From positions 116,266-180,265 of the forward strand of contig JALEKJ010000021.1 of the NCBI GenBank assembly GCA_022771695.1: DNA of 64,000 nt, given 5' to 3'. Shown piece by piece: positions 16,863 to 24,858 of the stretch. The stretch comes from Roseburia sp. (GTDB lineage: Bacteria; Bacillota; Clostridia; Lachnospirales; Lachnospiraceae). The position numbers were made by a program, and so were the translations under genes. Within the stretch, counting starts at the first letter, position 1. Every line of letters starts with the position of its first letter. The notes below the pieces were generated by a model. The model did not search any database. It was not told the DNA's origin and saw only the letters and a list, made by a program, of their open reading frames with translations.

Positions 16863-18860
16863 TTACACCCAGTTTTGGCTTTTCCCTTTTTTTACTTTAT
16901 ATTCCGGTCTCGGCTGCTCGGTCTTATATACCGTTGCCGCATCGGTAAGTGCACCGCTTCTTACTTCCAAGTGATTCTCCGCCTCCAATGTCACTTTAAA
17001 ATGGAACGCGTGCTCACCGCGCTTTGTCTCAACCAACTTACCATTGTTGTAAAGGGATATCTCGTTCCGGTTTGAGTATACGGTCACATCCGTCGTCTTT
17101 CCGGTACGATACTCGTATCGTTTTCCGCAGAGATGAACAAATGGCTCGTCACTCCACCATGCTTTATAGATATAGAAGCTGTCCTTCTTAATTTTGCGGT
17201 CAAAGGTTACAAGACCTTTATGGTTCATACCCGGCTCACCACCCTGATCTCTGGCATCTGCCGCGAAATCAAACATGTTCCACACATATGTGGACCATAA
17301 AAACGGATGGCGTGCAAAGCACTCTAACATGTACTCATGGTATTTCGCCTGATACTCCTCCGTATGATCACCGCGCCTCGGATGCGCACTGTGAAGATTC
17401 GGCATGCCCTCTGCACCATACTCGGAATAGCCGAGCGCCCGCTTCGGATATTTCCAATGATAGAACTTCATAAACCAATCGTTCAAAAATAATCCCGGCA
17501 CATACCATCCCAGATATAAGTTCCATGCCACGAGGTCCGAAATTTTCGTCACCGGGTGGAACGGATGGCACATCGCATAACAGGCTAGTGTCGTCGGTCT
17601 GGTCGGATCTAATTCCTTGCAGAACTTCTGCAAGGCATGATGATTATCCAACATATCCGCTCTGTGTTTTCCCGAAATCGTAATCTCATTGGAAATTCCC
17701 CAAGTCACGATACACGGATGATTGTAATTCTGTACAATCAACTCACGCATCTGGAAAAAGGTGTTTTCTCTTCCCTCCGGCATATGTGCAGAAATGTAAG
17801 GAATCTCTGCCCACACCACCATACCGTATTTGTCGCACAAATCATAAAAATACTGGTTGTGTTGGTAATGTGCCAGACGAATCGTATTCGCTCCCACCTC
17901 TCGGATGAGCTCCATATCCTGCTCCATCTGCTCGTAGGAAATTGCGTTTCCGATTCCTTTCCAATCCTGATGTCTTGACACGCCGCGAAGCGGATATGAC
18001 ACTCCGTTTAGGAAAAATCCTTTGTCCGAATCTACGAAGAAGGTGCGGATACCGCACTTACAGCTTACCTCATCCACAATTTCTTCCTTCCTCATCAGGC
18101 ACGCCTGCAATGTATACAGATATGGATCTTTTACACCATTCCAAAGATGTGCATCTGTCACCTTCAAAGTTACCGCACAAGTATCCTTTGCTGTTCTTCC
18201 GCCCTCTGTCTCAAAATGCTCCAGCTTGGTACTGCTCCCGGCTTCTTCACAGACAATATTTCCGTCTGCATCCATCAACCGAAATACCACGTTCATCTGC
18301 ACATCTTTCAGACTCTCTACATTCGTGTATGCTGTTGCATGAACGATTCCGGTGCCGTCTTCTACCTCTGTTGTCACACGAAGACCATTTCCACCGTAAT
18401 AATCCAAATCAAAATGCTCTTTTGCAACTATTAAAAACTCCACGTCACGATAGATTCCACCGTAAAATGTGAAGTCCGCCTTCTGTGGGTAAACTCTCTG
18501 GTTGACGCTGTTGTCCACTTCCACCCGCAACAAATTCTCATCCTGCAAATCACCTGTCACATCCACACGAAACGTCGCATACCCATTGTCATGCGTACAT
18601 ATTTCTTTTCCGTTCAACAGCACTCTCGCACTGGCATTTACGCCATGAAATTGAAGATATACTCGTTCACTTTCACCAAACTGTGGTTTCGCAACGGTCT
18701 TCTCATACACACAGGTGCCGCGATAGTAATCGTTGCCGCCGTCCTGTCCGTCCACAGCATTCCATGTATGCGGCAGGTCTACCGGTCGTTTTTTCCCCGT
18801 CTGATTGATAAACATCCAATCTTCCATCAGCCTCTGTGTCTTTCTTTTATTGCCTTGCAT
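16863..18860 (-). CDS. GH2-family glycoside hydrolase (beta-galactosidase/glucuronidase clan)
   Basis: This protein of about 665 residues has the GH2 order: jelly-roll sugar-binding domain with DLPHTWNAVDGQDGG, an immunoglobulin-like domain, then the TIM barrel starting with RGVSRHQDWKGIGNA. The acid/base Glu is in WGISNEI and the nucleophile Glu in GYSEYGAEG. There is no signal peptide, so it acts in the cytoplasm. The start is uncertain: GGAGG lies 13 bases before the ATG at 18860 and only one base before an ATG at 18872. It is first in the operon with GH3 and the symporter. Galactosidase, glucuronidase or fucosidase activity cannot be separated by eye. Confidence 0.88.
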   Translation of the reverse strand: MQGNKRKTQRLMEDWMFINQTGKKRPVDLPHTWNAVDGQDGGNDYYRGTCVYEKTVAKPQFGESERVYLQFHGVNASARVLLNGKEICTHDNGYATFRVDVTGDLQDENLLRVEVDNSVNQRVYPQKADFTFYGGIYRDVEFLIVAKEHFDLDYYGGNGLRVTTEVEDGTGIVHATAYTNVESLKDVQMNVVFRLMDADGNIVCEEAGSSTKLEHFETEGGRTAKDTCAVTLKVTDAHLWNGVKDPYLYTLQACLMRKEEIVDEVSCKCGIRTFFVDSDKGFFLNGVSYPLRGVSRHQDWKGIGNAISYEQMEQDMELIREVGANTIRLAHYQHNQYFYDLCDKYGMVVWAEIPYISAHMPEGRENTFFQMRELIVQNYNHPCIVTWGISNEITISGKHRADMLDNHHALQKFCKELDPTRPTTLACYAMCHPFHPVTKISDLVAWNLYLGWYVPGLFLNDWFMKFYHWKYPKRALGYSEYGAEGMPNLHSAHPRRGDHTEEYQAKYHEYMLECFARHPFLWSTYVWNMFDFAADARDQGGEPGMNHKGLVTFDRKIKKDSFYIYKAWWSDEPFVHLCGKRYEYRTGKTTDVTVYSNRNEISLYNNGKLVETKRGEHAFHFKVTLEAENHLEVRSGALTDAATVYKTEQPRPEYKVKKGKSQNWV

Positions 18861-18925
18861 CTTCCTATGCATTCCTCCTTTCTTTTTTTCTTCTACAAAA
18901 CCCAACGCAATTTGTATATAAAAAA

Positions 18926-18978
18926 GAACTTTGTAGAATTTATACTAAAAATTTACAAAGTTCCCTCTTCCTTTTCAA
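18926..18978 (-). promoter_or_regulatory. Promoter with inverted repeat upstream of the GH2 operon
   Basis: Arms GAACTTTGTA (18926-18935) and TACAAAGTTC (18954-18963) are perfect. A -35 TTGAAA (18973-18978) and -10 TAAATT (18950-18955), 17 bases apart on the minus strand, overlap the repeat, which suggests an operator. Because T-rich sequence follows on the minus strand, the same element could also terminate the kinase gene upstream. Confidence 0.5.
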
Positions 18979-18987
18979 TAAGTTTTT

Positions 18988-19017
18988 CCTAAGTGGTCGC
19001 AAAAGCGACCTAAGTGG
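18988..19017. repeat. Direct repeat around a short hairpin
   Basis: CCTAAGTGG occurs at 18988-18996 and 19009-19017. Between them GGTCGC-AAAA-GCGACC forms a six-base-pair hairpin that overlaps both copies. It lies just after the stop of the sensor kinase gene. Confidence 0.5.
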
Positions 19018-19029
19018 ACGCTGTCAGGG

Positions 19030-20316
19030 CTATGATTTTGCCGGAATCGGTATCAAAATCTTCAAAGAAAAGCATCCGTCCTCCGTGCTTACACTTAGAA
19101 AACCATCGTACTTTTTCACAAGATATCGCATACTGCGGAGTCCAAATCCGTGATACCGCTTATCTCCCTTTGTCGTAACCGGCAGTTCCTCCTCATACAC
19201 CAGATTTCCTTTGAGTGGGTTGATGACATTCATAACCAGAAAGTTCTGCTGCCGGTATATCAACACGTCAATCTGGCGCTTCTCCTTATGCTTAAACTTC
19301 TCTACCGCTTCTATCGCATTATCCAATGCATTTCCCAGAATCGCATACAAATCGACCGTATTGATAAACTCCATCTGACTGCCATCTGCCACGCACGATA
19401 CCGTAATGCCGCGCTCCCTGCAATATAGGCTTTTCTCCGTCAGAATCGTATCCAGCACCTCGTTTCCGGTCTTTACAATGGACTCATAGATTTGAATCGA
19501 ACTTTCCATCTCCTCCAAATACGAATCGATATCTTCCTTGCTGGAATTGCGAATCGCACGAATCTGATGCTTCAAATCATGACATTTTTGATTAATCAGT
19601 GCAATGTTCTCTTTTGACAACTGAAACTGCTCCTGCTCCTTTTTCCAGAGCAGATTCATAACGGCAAGCTCCTGCCGCATCGCACTTTTTTTAAACAGCT
19701 CGTTTTGTAAGTACAAAACTACCGCAAGGAGAAGCTGTGAAAGGTATAACACCTGCCATTCTCCCTTTTGGGCACTCATCTCGGCGTTCGCCGGACTTAG
19801 CCCAATAATCTCAAAAATTGCAAAAATCAACAAACCTGAAACCAACTGACGCGGTCCGATTTTCTTCGGTCCGCCCTCAGGCATCCACCGCGCAATCGTA
19901 CATGCTGCAACGGTATGTCCAATCAGAAAAACAAGCAGGATTCCCAGTAGCTCCCACCTAGGGTCTAGCGAAAACATTTTGTAGTAAAGCTGCTTCATTC
20001 CGGTCCAATGTTCAAATATCAACTGCCATGTTATAAATGCCCAGACCGCATCATACACAGCAACACTTAAGGATACCTTCCAACAGATATATTGAAACAT
20101 GATCAACAGTGCCCAAGCCATCAGACGAATCAAAACACGCAACGGTATCGAGAGATTTGGAAAAATTTGATTAACACCCGCGCAACATATCAAAAACACA
20201 ATTACGCACAAAGAGGCTCTTCTCCAAAAATGCTCTCTCCGCTCTCTGACATATGCATACACGACACCACTTGCCAAAAAAGTAATTTCAAAACACCAGT
20301 AGTATAACTGCTCCAT
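19030..20316 (-). CDS. AgrC-like GHKL sensor histidine kinase
   Basis: This 428-residue kinase has about six N-terminal transmembrane helices (residues 1-200). The phospho-acceptor region CHDLKHQIRAI lies near residue 250. A GHKL ATPase domain follows, with N-box LGNALDNAIEAV and G-box-like HGFGLRSMRYLVKKY. The ATG at 20316 overlaps the regulator stop as TGATG; a GTG one codon earlier is possible. It pairs with the LytTR regulator upstream. No small peptide gene of AgrD type was found beside it, so the signal is unknown. It lies directly before the GH2 operon on the same strand. Confidence 0.9.
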   Translation of the reverse strand: MEQLYYWCFEITFLASGVVYAYVRERREHFWRRASLCVIVFLICCAGVNQIFPNLSIPLRVLIRLMAWALLIMFQYICWKVSLSVAVYDAVWAFITWQLIFEHWTGMKQLYYKMFSLDPRWELLGILLVFLIGHTVAACTIARWMPEGGPKKIGPRQLVSGLLIFAIFEIIGLSPANAEMSAQKGEWQVLYLSQLLLAVVLYLQNELFKKSAMRQELAVMNLLWKKEQEQFQLSKENIALINQKCHDLKHQIRAIRNSSKEDIDSYLEEMESSIQIYESIVKTGNEVLDTILTEKSLYCRERGITVSCVADGSQMEFINTVDLYAILGNALDNAIEAVEKFKHKEKRQIDVLIYRQQNFLVMNVINPLKGNLVYEEELPVTTKGDKRYHGFGLRSMRYLVKKYDGFLSVSTEDGCFSLKILIPIPAKS

Positions 20317-21023
20317 CACGGCATACCTCCTACATATTCAGTCAACGCCTTTAGAAATGCCGTGCGGTTTCTTCTGCTAATCTCAAGCTCATGTCCACCC
20401 ACGATTGCAGTATTCTTACACACTTCGGAAACATGCATCAGATTTACGATATACCAATGATTACACTTGACAAACGGATATGGCGCAAGCATCTGCTCCA
20501 CACTTGCCATCGTACCGCGCACAATATATTCTCCTTCGTCCGTGTGGTAATGTAGCATCCGATTCTGCACTTCCACATAATAAATCTGTTGAATACCAAA
20601 TTTCTTGACTCCGTCGGAAAGACTTAAAAGAATCTGCTGCTGTTCCCTCTGTCTCGCACGCTTAACGGCTCTGGTGAACTTCATAGAAAAAGTGTAGTAG
20701 TTAATTGGCTTCATCACAAAATCCAATGCACCTACTTCATAACCGCGAATCGCATACGTCGCCATGTTTGTGATAAACATGAGTACCACATCCGTATCCA
20801 TCTGACGAATCTGCTCCGCCGCATCCATTCCGTTCACCTGCGGCATCTCGATGTCGAGCAGAATGATATCATAAAGCGGCTGGTAATCCGCTAAAATTTC
20901 CGCTCCGTCAGAAAATACCGATATCTTAAGCGGAACATCCTGCTCCTTTTGATATTGTTTTAAATATTCCTGTAACTGTGCGGAAAATTCCGCTTCGTCC
21001 TCTACAATCGCAATGTGATACAT
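20316..21023 (-). CDS. LytTR-family response regulator (AgrA/LytR type)
   Basis: This 235-residue regulator has a receiver domain at residues 1-120, with acidic EDE near residue 9 and the phospho-acceptor in ILLDIEMPQVNG near residue 57. A LytTR DNA-binding domain follows (about 135-232, IYYVEVQNRMLHYHT and WYIVNLMHV). The ATG at 21023 has AGGAGAA four bases upstream; the frame also has a TTG one codon earlier. It is co-transcribed with the kinase. Its promoter lies within a hairpin at 21045-21099. LytTR proteins bind paired direct repeats, but no obvious target pair could be assigned here. Confidence 0.92.
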   Translation of the reverse strand: MYHIAIVEDEAEFSAQLQEYLKQYQKEQDVPLKISVFSDGAEILADYQPLYDIILLDIEMPQVNGMDAAEQIRQMDTDVVLMFITNMATYAIRGYEVGALDFVMKPINYYTFSMKFTRAVKRARQREQQQILLSLSDGVKKFGIQQIYYVEVQNRMLHYHTDEGEYIVRGTMASVEQMLAPYPFVKCNHWYIVNLMHVSEVCKNTAIVGGHELEISRRNRTAFLKALTEYVGGMP

Positions 21024-21044
21024 CAAATTCTCCTATCAAAAAAA

Positions 21045-21099
21045 CGCTATACCAAGCCTTATATTCACTAAGTATAGCGGTTTTTTGTTAAAACTTCAA
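21045..21099 (-). promoter_or_regulatory. Promoter of the LytTR system nested in a terminator hairpin
   Basis: CGCTATAC (21045-21052) and GTATAGCG (21072-21079) pair, with A and T tracts outside, which gives a terminator for the gene at 21118. A promoter with -35 TTGAAG (21094-21099), 17 bases and -10 TATACT (21071-21076) sits so that the -10 lies inside the first hairpin arm. Transcripts from this promoter would lack that arm and so would not terminate. Confidence 0.65.
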
Positions 21100-21117
21100 C
21101 AATCTACACCGCGCTGA

Positions 21118-21615
21118 TTACACAAACAGAAAGATTCCTGCCACACAGCAAATCATACAGAAAATTCCTGCTGCCAGATTCAACCGTACCTTTATTCGCA
21201 ACGATGTATCTTCTTTTATCATGCAGATATTCGGATTCGCAGGGTCATAAAGAATGGTTACCGCTTGTCCTACTTTCCATGCCTCCTTAAAATTTCCCTC
21301 GCCCATAATTTTTATGTATTCTTTGCCATCCACCACAAATCTCACACACGGAAACCATGGTGGGATACGAAGCTTTAACATGCCTCCCCAGTATTGCTCG
21401 CCCTGCGAGACGCCCCAGCCAATCAACACACCTTGCGGCACCTCCCCATGCGTCTCATTTCGAAACAGATGGGAACGTACCAAACCTGTCACCGTTCCTC
21501 CTGTTTTACCGGAAAATCCATTTCTTTTTTTCTGCTGCACGGCATCATACACTGCAAAAGCAAAAAAATACAGTGCCAGAACACCTGCCGTCAGCGTTAA
21601 TACTATGATTTCCAT
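21118..21615 (-). CDS. DUF3592-like two-helix membrane protein
   Basis: This 165-residue protein has an N-terminal transmembrane helix (about 2-24), a soluble beta-rich middle with VDGKEYIK and the DUF3592-style VTILYDPANPNICMI, and a C-terminal helix (about 145-165). Members are small envelope proteins of unknown function. The genes on both sides are unrelated, and it has its own terminator just downstream. Family assignment rests on the YDPxNP motif and topology. Confidence 0.7.
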   Translation of the reverse strand: MEIIVLTLTAGVLALYFFAFAVYDAVQQKKRNGFSGKTGGTVTGLVRSHLFRNETHGEVPQGVLIGWGVSQGEQYWGGMLKLRIPPWFPCVRFVVDGKEYIKIMGEGNFKEAWKVGQAVTILYDPANPNICMIKEDTSLRIKVRLNLAAGIFCMICCVAGIFLFV

Positions 21616-21738
21616 ACACGCCTTCCCCTTTCCGTTATCCTCTCAATCTATGTCCATTCTACCACATGCAAGGCAATTATCCACTATAAAAAGGATGATT
21701 TTTAGCGCCCCGGTCTTTCTATCTTGTCCTTCTTGCTG

Positions 21739-21744
21739 TATAAT
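21739..21744 (+). promoter_or_regulatory. -10 element upstream of the CofE-like gene
   Basis: A perfect TATAAT preceded by TGCTG lies 44 bases before the start codon. No convincing -35 is seen at 17 bases. Confidence 0.45.
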
Positions 21745-21788
21745 AGTTGTGTATGTACTTGTATACTAAGAGGAAAGAGGTAAATAAA

Positions 21789-22982
21789 ATGGAAAGAAGA
21801 GTCGGTACCGTATCAAGAGGTATTCGTTGTCCTATCATCCGCGAGGGGGACAACCTGGTAGACATGACAGTAGACAGCGTATTAGCTGCAGCAGAAAGTG
21901 AAGGATTCTCTCTTCGCGACCGTGATGTTATTGCATTGACAGAATCAATCGTGGCACGCGCACAGGGAAATTATGCAACTGTACAGGATATTGCAGCCGA
22001 TGTCAAAGCAAAATTAGGTGGAGAGACGGTTGGCGTCATCTTCCCAATCTTATCCCGTAACCGTTTTGCAATCAATTTAAAAGGTATCGCTATGGGATGT
22101 AAGAAAGTGGTTTTGATGTTAAGCTATCCGAGCGACGAAGTGGGAAATGCATTACTCACTTACGACCAGTTGGATGAAGCCGGCATCAATCCTTATTCCG
22201 ATGTTTTATCCTTGGAGAGATACCGCGAATTATTCGGTGAAAACAAGCATGAGTTTACCGGTGTTGACTATGTAGATTACTACGCAAGCATTATCAAAGA
22301 AGCCGGTGCCGAGGTTGAAGTCGTATTTGCAAATCAGGCAAAGACCATCCTAGACTATACAGATTGTGTGATCAACTGTGACATTCACACCCGCGTTCGT
22401 ACCAAGCGCATCTTAAAGGAAGCCGGTGCAAGAATTGTTTGCGGCTTAGATGATATTTTAACTGCTCCGGTAAATGGAAGCGGCTATAATACCAAGTATG
22501 GTCTGCTTGGTTCTAACAAATCCACAGAGGACAAAATCAAGCTGTTCCCAAATGAATGCAAGGACCTTGTGCTTGCAATTCAGGCTTCCATCTTAGAGAA
22601 AACCGGAAAGCACGTAGAAGTTATGGTTTACGGCGATGGTGCCTTCAAAGACCCACAGGGTAAAATCTGGGAGTTAGCTGACCCGGTTGTATCTCCTGCA
22701 TTTACGGACGGTCTGATTGGTACGCCAAATGAGCTGAAACTAAAATATCTTGCTGACAATGACTTTGCGAACTTAAGTGGCGCAGAATTAAAAGAGGCAA
22801 TCTCCAACAGCATCAAGTCCAAACAGGATAACTTGGTTGGAAATATGGCTTCTCAGGGTACCACCCCTAGACAATTAACAGACTTAATCGGTTCCTTGTG
22901 TGACCTTACATCCGGTTCCGGAGATAAAGGAACACCGGTTATCTTAATTCAGGGGTACTTTGATAACTTTACGACAGACTGA
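21789..22982 (+). CDS. CofE-like (F420-0:gamma-glutamyl ligase family) protein
   Basis: This 397-residue protein resembles CofE/FbiB-type amide ligases, which add glutamate to coenzyme F420-0 in archaea and actinobacteria. It shows an N-terminal RGIRCPIIREGD, DRDVIALTESIVARAQGN (about residue 40) and the Asp-rich GDGAFKDP segment. Clostridia of this type are not known to make F420, so it probably ligates Glu or another amino acid to a different acceptor, possibly a folate or cell-wall precursor. The start at 21789 has AGAGG eight bases upstream. It is a single-gene unit with a strong terminator after it. Confidence 0.75.
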   Translation: MERRVGTVSRGIRCPIIREGDNLVDMTVDSVLAAAESEGFSLRDRDVIALTESIVARAQGNYATVQDIAADVKAKLGGETVGVIFPILSRNRFAINLKGIAMGCKKVVLMLSYPSDEVGNALLTYDQLDEAGINPYSDVLSLERYRELFGENKHEFTGVDYVDYYASIIKEAGAEVEVVFANQAKTILDYTDCVINCDIHTRVRTKRILKEAGARIVCGLDDILTAPVNGSGYNTKYGLLGSNKSTEDKIKLFPNECKDLVLAIQASILEKTGKHVEVMVYGDGAFKDPQGKIWELADPVVSPAFTDGLIGTPNELKLKYLADNDFANLSGAELKEAISNSIKSKQDNLVGNMASQGTTPRQLTDLIGSLCDLTSGSGDKGTPVILIQGYFDNFTTD

Positions 22983-23053
22983 TTTGTCATTCCCGGCAAA
23001 GAAAAAACAAGCAGAAACCGCTTAAGAAGATACATTTTGTCCAATCACACAAA

Positions 23054-23102
23054 AACTGGTCGAATCACCATTCACGTTTGGCAATTCGACCAGTTCTTTT
23101 TT
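23054..23102 (+). terminator. Intrinsic terminator of the CofE-like gene
   Basis: AACTGGTCGAAT (23054-23065) pairs perfectly with ATTCGACCAGTT (23084-23095), followed by TTCTTTTTT. Confidence 0.9.
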
Positions 23103-23133
23103 CATGCGTGTGGAAGGATATCATCCCATATCC

Positions 23134-23376
23134 CTATCGGAAGATATTAGTAAACGCGCAGACATCCGGGAAACCATTTCGCATAGCAATTTCCGGCATG
23201 GAATAATCGGCTTCAATCAACTCCAAAAACGCTCTGTTCAAGTGCACTCGATTTAAGTACTCTTTAAAAATCTTTCCGGTATATGTCTGAAATACTTTCG
23301 CCAGATTATCAGATAATTAATTTCGACGGTTCTGTGCTAGCGCTCCAGAATCGTATGATTTTCTCCGGTGAAGCAT
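23134..23376 (-). pseudogene. AraC-family regulator remnant (C-terminal HTH)
   Basis: Minus-strand translation gives an AraC-type tail: LSDNLAKVFQTYTGKIF, then YLNRVHLNRAFLELIE and SMPEIAMRNGFPDVCAFTNI, which are typical of the two-helix-turn-helix domain. An in-frame TAA at 23317-23319 cuts it from a short upstream piece starting near 23376, and a TAG at 23134-23136 ends it after FR, before the usual RKYYG tail. No effector domain is left. This is a decayed gene, perhaps once linked to a sugar-use operon. Confidence 0.7.
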
Positions 23377-23517
23377 AATCTGAATCTACTCCTACTTATT
23401 CATTTGAAATAACTCATGATAAAACATGTTCATCTCTGTTCCTCCACCCAACCATTTTTCTTTTATTGTATTGGAAAAATTTTTTATCAGTCAACTATGG
23501 GCTGCAACAACCAATCC

Positions 23518-23537
23518 AAGCCTCCTAGCGGAGGCTT
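23518..23537. terminator. Hairpin at the end of the 60-residue gene
   Basis: A perfect stem AAGCCTCC / GGAGGCTT with loop TAGC overlaps the stop codon of the gene at 23525. There is no T-run, so termination strength is uncertain. Confidence 0.5.
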
Positions 23538-23707
23538 GCCAAGTCCGACACGATTCCCCGCATCTGTTCTTTCGATGTCACATTTCTCGCTGCTGCAAGA
23601 ACCTGTCTTTTTTCTTCCTCCGGCATATTTGCAAAGTTCTCCATCGCCTGCTCATTCATCGAAAGCTGAAATGCAAGTCCCATTGGCATATCGTTTGAAT
23701 TTTCCAT
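23525..23707 (-). CDS. Conserved small acidic protein of unknown function
   Basis: This 60-residue protein begins MENSNDMPMGLAFQLSMNEQ and is helical and charged, with PEEEKRQVLAAARNV in the middle. GGAGGTAATTTT before the ATG is an excellent ribosome site. It resembles small proteins of similar length that I associate with Lachnospiraceae, but I know no function. It lies behind spoVAC, separated by that gene's terminator, so it must have its own promoter. A GAATA-N17-AATACTT upstream (about 23734-23762) is close to a sigma-G promoter, but this is weak evidence. Confidence 0.75.
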   Translation of the reverse strand: MENSNDMPMGLAFQLSMNEQAMENFANMPEEEKRQVLAAARNVTSKEQMRGIVSDLASLR

Positions 23708-23823
23708 AAAATTACCTCCATTGCTCTTTTTAGGAAGTATTTCACCGATTGTGTTTTTTATTCACATTTATCTTTTATGCCCTTAGCTTTTCGCTTCACT
23801 TATTACATAACAGAATGATATTG

Positions 23824-23852
23824 CAAAAAAAGAAGTGGCAAATGCCACTTCT
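23824..23852 (-). terminator. Terminator of the spoVAA-spoVAC operon
   Basis: AGAAGTGGCA / TGCCACTTCT forms a perfect 10-bp stem (23831-23840 and 23843-23852), followed on the minus strand by a run of seven T. The spoVAC stop codon lies in the stem. Confidence 0.92.
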
Positions 23853-24315
23853 ACACCATCCCCCACAACTTTAATATCCAATAAATCAGTCCCAACACCC
23901 AGCTACTAAAGATTCCATACAAGATTACCGGTCCGGCAATCGTAAAAATCTTACAGCCGATGCCAAATACCTGTCCCTCTTTCTGGAATTCGATTGCCGG
24001 TGCCGCCACGCCGTTTGCAAATCCGGTAATCGGCACAAGCGCTCCTGCGCCTCCCCAGTTTGCAATACTCGGATAGATATTAAATCCGGTCAGCACAACC
24101 GCCAATAATACCAGCAGCAGGCTGCACCAACTTCCCGCCGTATCCTTATCGAGTCCGTAACTCATCGCCGTATTTAAGATGAACTGCCCGATGCAACAGA
24201 TAATTCCACCCGTCACAAACGCCTTCGCCATGTTCCACCACAGATTGTGCGTTGGAGTCACTTCTTTTACATATTGGTTATATTTTTGCTGCAAACGTTT
24301 CTTTTTCTCATCCAT
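23851..24315 (-). CDS. spoVAC: Stage V sporulation protein AC
   Basis: This 154-residue membrane protein matches SpoVAC in length and landmarks: KKRLQQKYNQYVKEVTP at the start, GGIICCIGQFILN in the first helix, GAGALVPITGFANGVAAPAIEF near residue 90, and a hydrophobic end. SpoVAC forms the mechanosensitive pore for dipicolinic acid in Bacillus. GGGAG lies upstream of the ATG. Normally spoVAD follows at once; here the operon stops with a strong terminator and spoVAD-AE lie 21 kb away. Confidence 0.95.
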   Translation of the reverse strand: MDEKKKRLQQKYNQYVKEVTPTHNLWWNMAKAFVTGGIICCIGQFILNTAMSYGLDKDTAGSWCSLLLVLLAVVLTGFNIYPSIANWGGAGALVPITGFANGVAAPAIEFQKEGQVFGIGCKIFTIAGPVILYGIFSSWVLGLIYWILKLWGMV

Positions 24316-24394
24316 ACCATTTTCTCCCTGCTTTCTATCGTTAAAATATCATTTTCAAAAATAGTATGCACGCTGTCTGCACTTTTATACACAC

Positions 24395-24721
24395 TTAAGA
24401 AATCGTCACAGACCACAGGCTGTTTTCTCTTTTTCCCCATAACAGCAATTCTTTCATCTGCTCATCGTATTCTTCACTCGGTCTGTAATCCATAAGCATC
24501 TGATAAAGATATGCTTCTTTCTCGTCCTTTGCCGTACAGGTCGGGATTTTTTCAGCAAGCAGCTCCTGCAACTTCTCCGGCTGGATATCATCCGCAATTT
24601 CTATGTCTGACAGCTTCGTAACAAGCCCTGCTGCATAATAGAATTCATAGTTTCCCGTAAGTATGGACTTTTGCATATTGCACTTAATGATAACGCTCTG
24701 GCGCGCAATCGATGGTACCAT
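24395..24721 (-). CDS. Unknown 108-residue protein between spoVAB and spoVAC
   Basis: I do not recognise this protein. It is soluble and acidic, with a YEFYYAAGLVTKL stretch and a Glu/Tyr-rich second half (KDEKEAYLYQMLMDYRPSEEYDEQMKELL). GGGAGGAAG lies six bases before the ATG, which supports translation. It sits in the middle of the sporulation operon, 137 bases after spoVAB and 79 before spoVAC, so it should be made in the forespore together with them. In Bacillus, spoVAB and spoVAC are adjacent, so this gene is an insertion into the operon or a lineage-specific partner. Confidence 0.7.
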   Translation of the reverse strand: MVPSIARQSVIIKCNMQKSILTGNYEFYYAAGLVTKLSDIEIADDIQPEKLQELLAEKIPTCTAKDEKEAYLYQMLMDYRPSEEYDEQMKELLLWGKRENSLWSVTIS

Positions 24722-24755
24722 ATAACTTCCTCCCAGTGTTTCCTTATATTATATT

Positions 24756-24810
24756 GCGAGCGCAGCTCACAATCAGTATTCGCCACTCGTCGTGTGAGAG
24801 CCGTGCTCGC
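24756..24810. repeat. Imperfect stem-loop between spoVAB and the 108-residue gene
   Basis: Outer arms GCGAGC (24756-24761) and GCTCGC (24805-24810), plus inner GCTCACA with TGTGAG (24793-24798), form an interrupted stem. It resembles in style the GAGC-rich structure between spoVAD and spoVAE. Confidence 0.4.
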
Positions 24811-24858
24811 CCAAGCTTGCATGCGCTCATTATAAAGTTACCGGCACCAATCGTCAAG

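Noticed and set aside
19030..21117. A hidden AgrD-type peptide gene near the AgrC/LytTR pair
   Set aside because: No short frame with ribosome site and Cys-containing peptide pattern was found in the gaps on either side.
23416..23709. Plus-strand frame of 97 codons over the 60-residue gene
   Set aside because: No ribosome site, and the opposite frame has GGAGGTAA and a family-like sequence.
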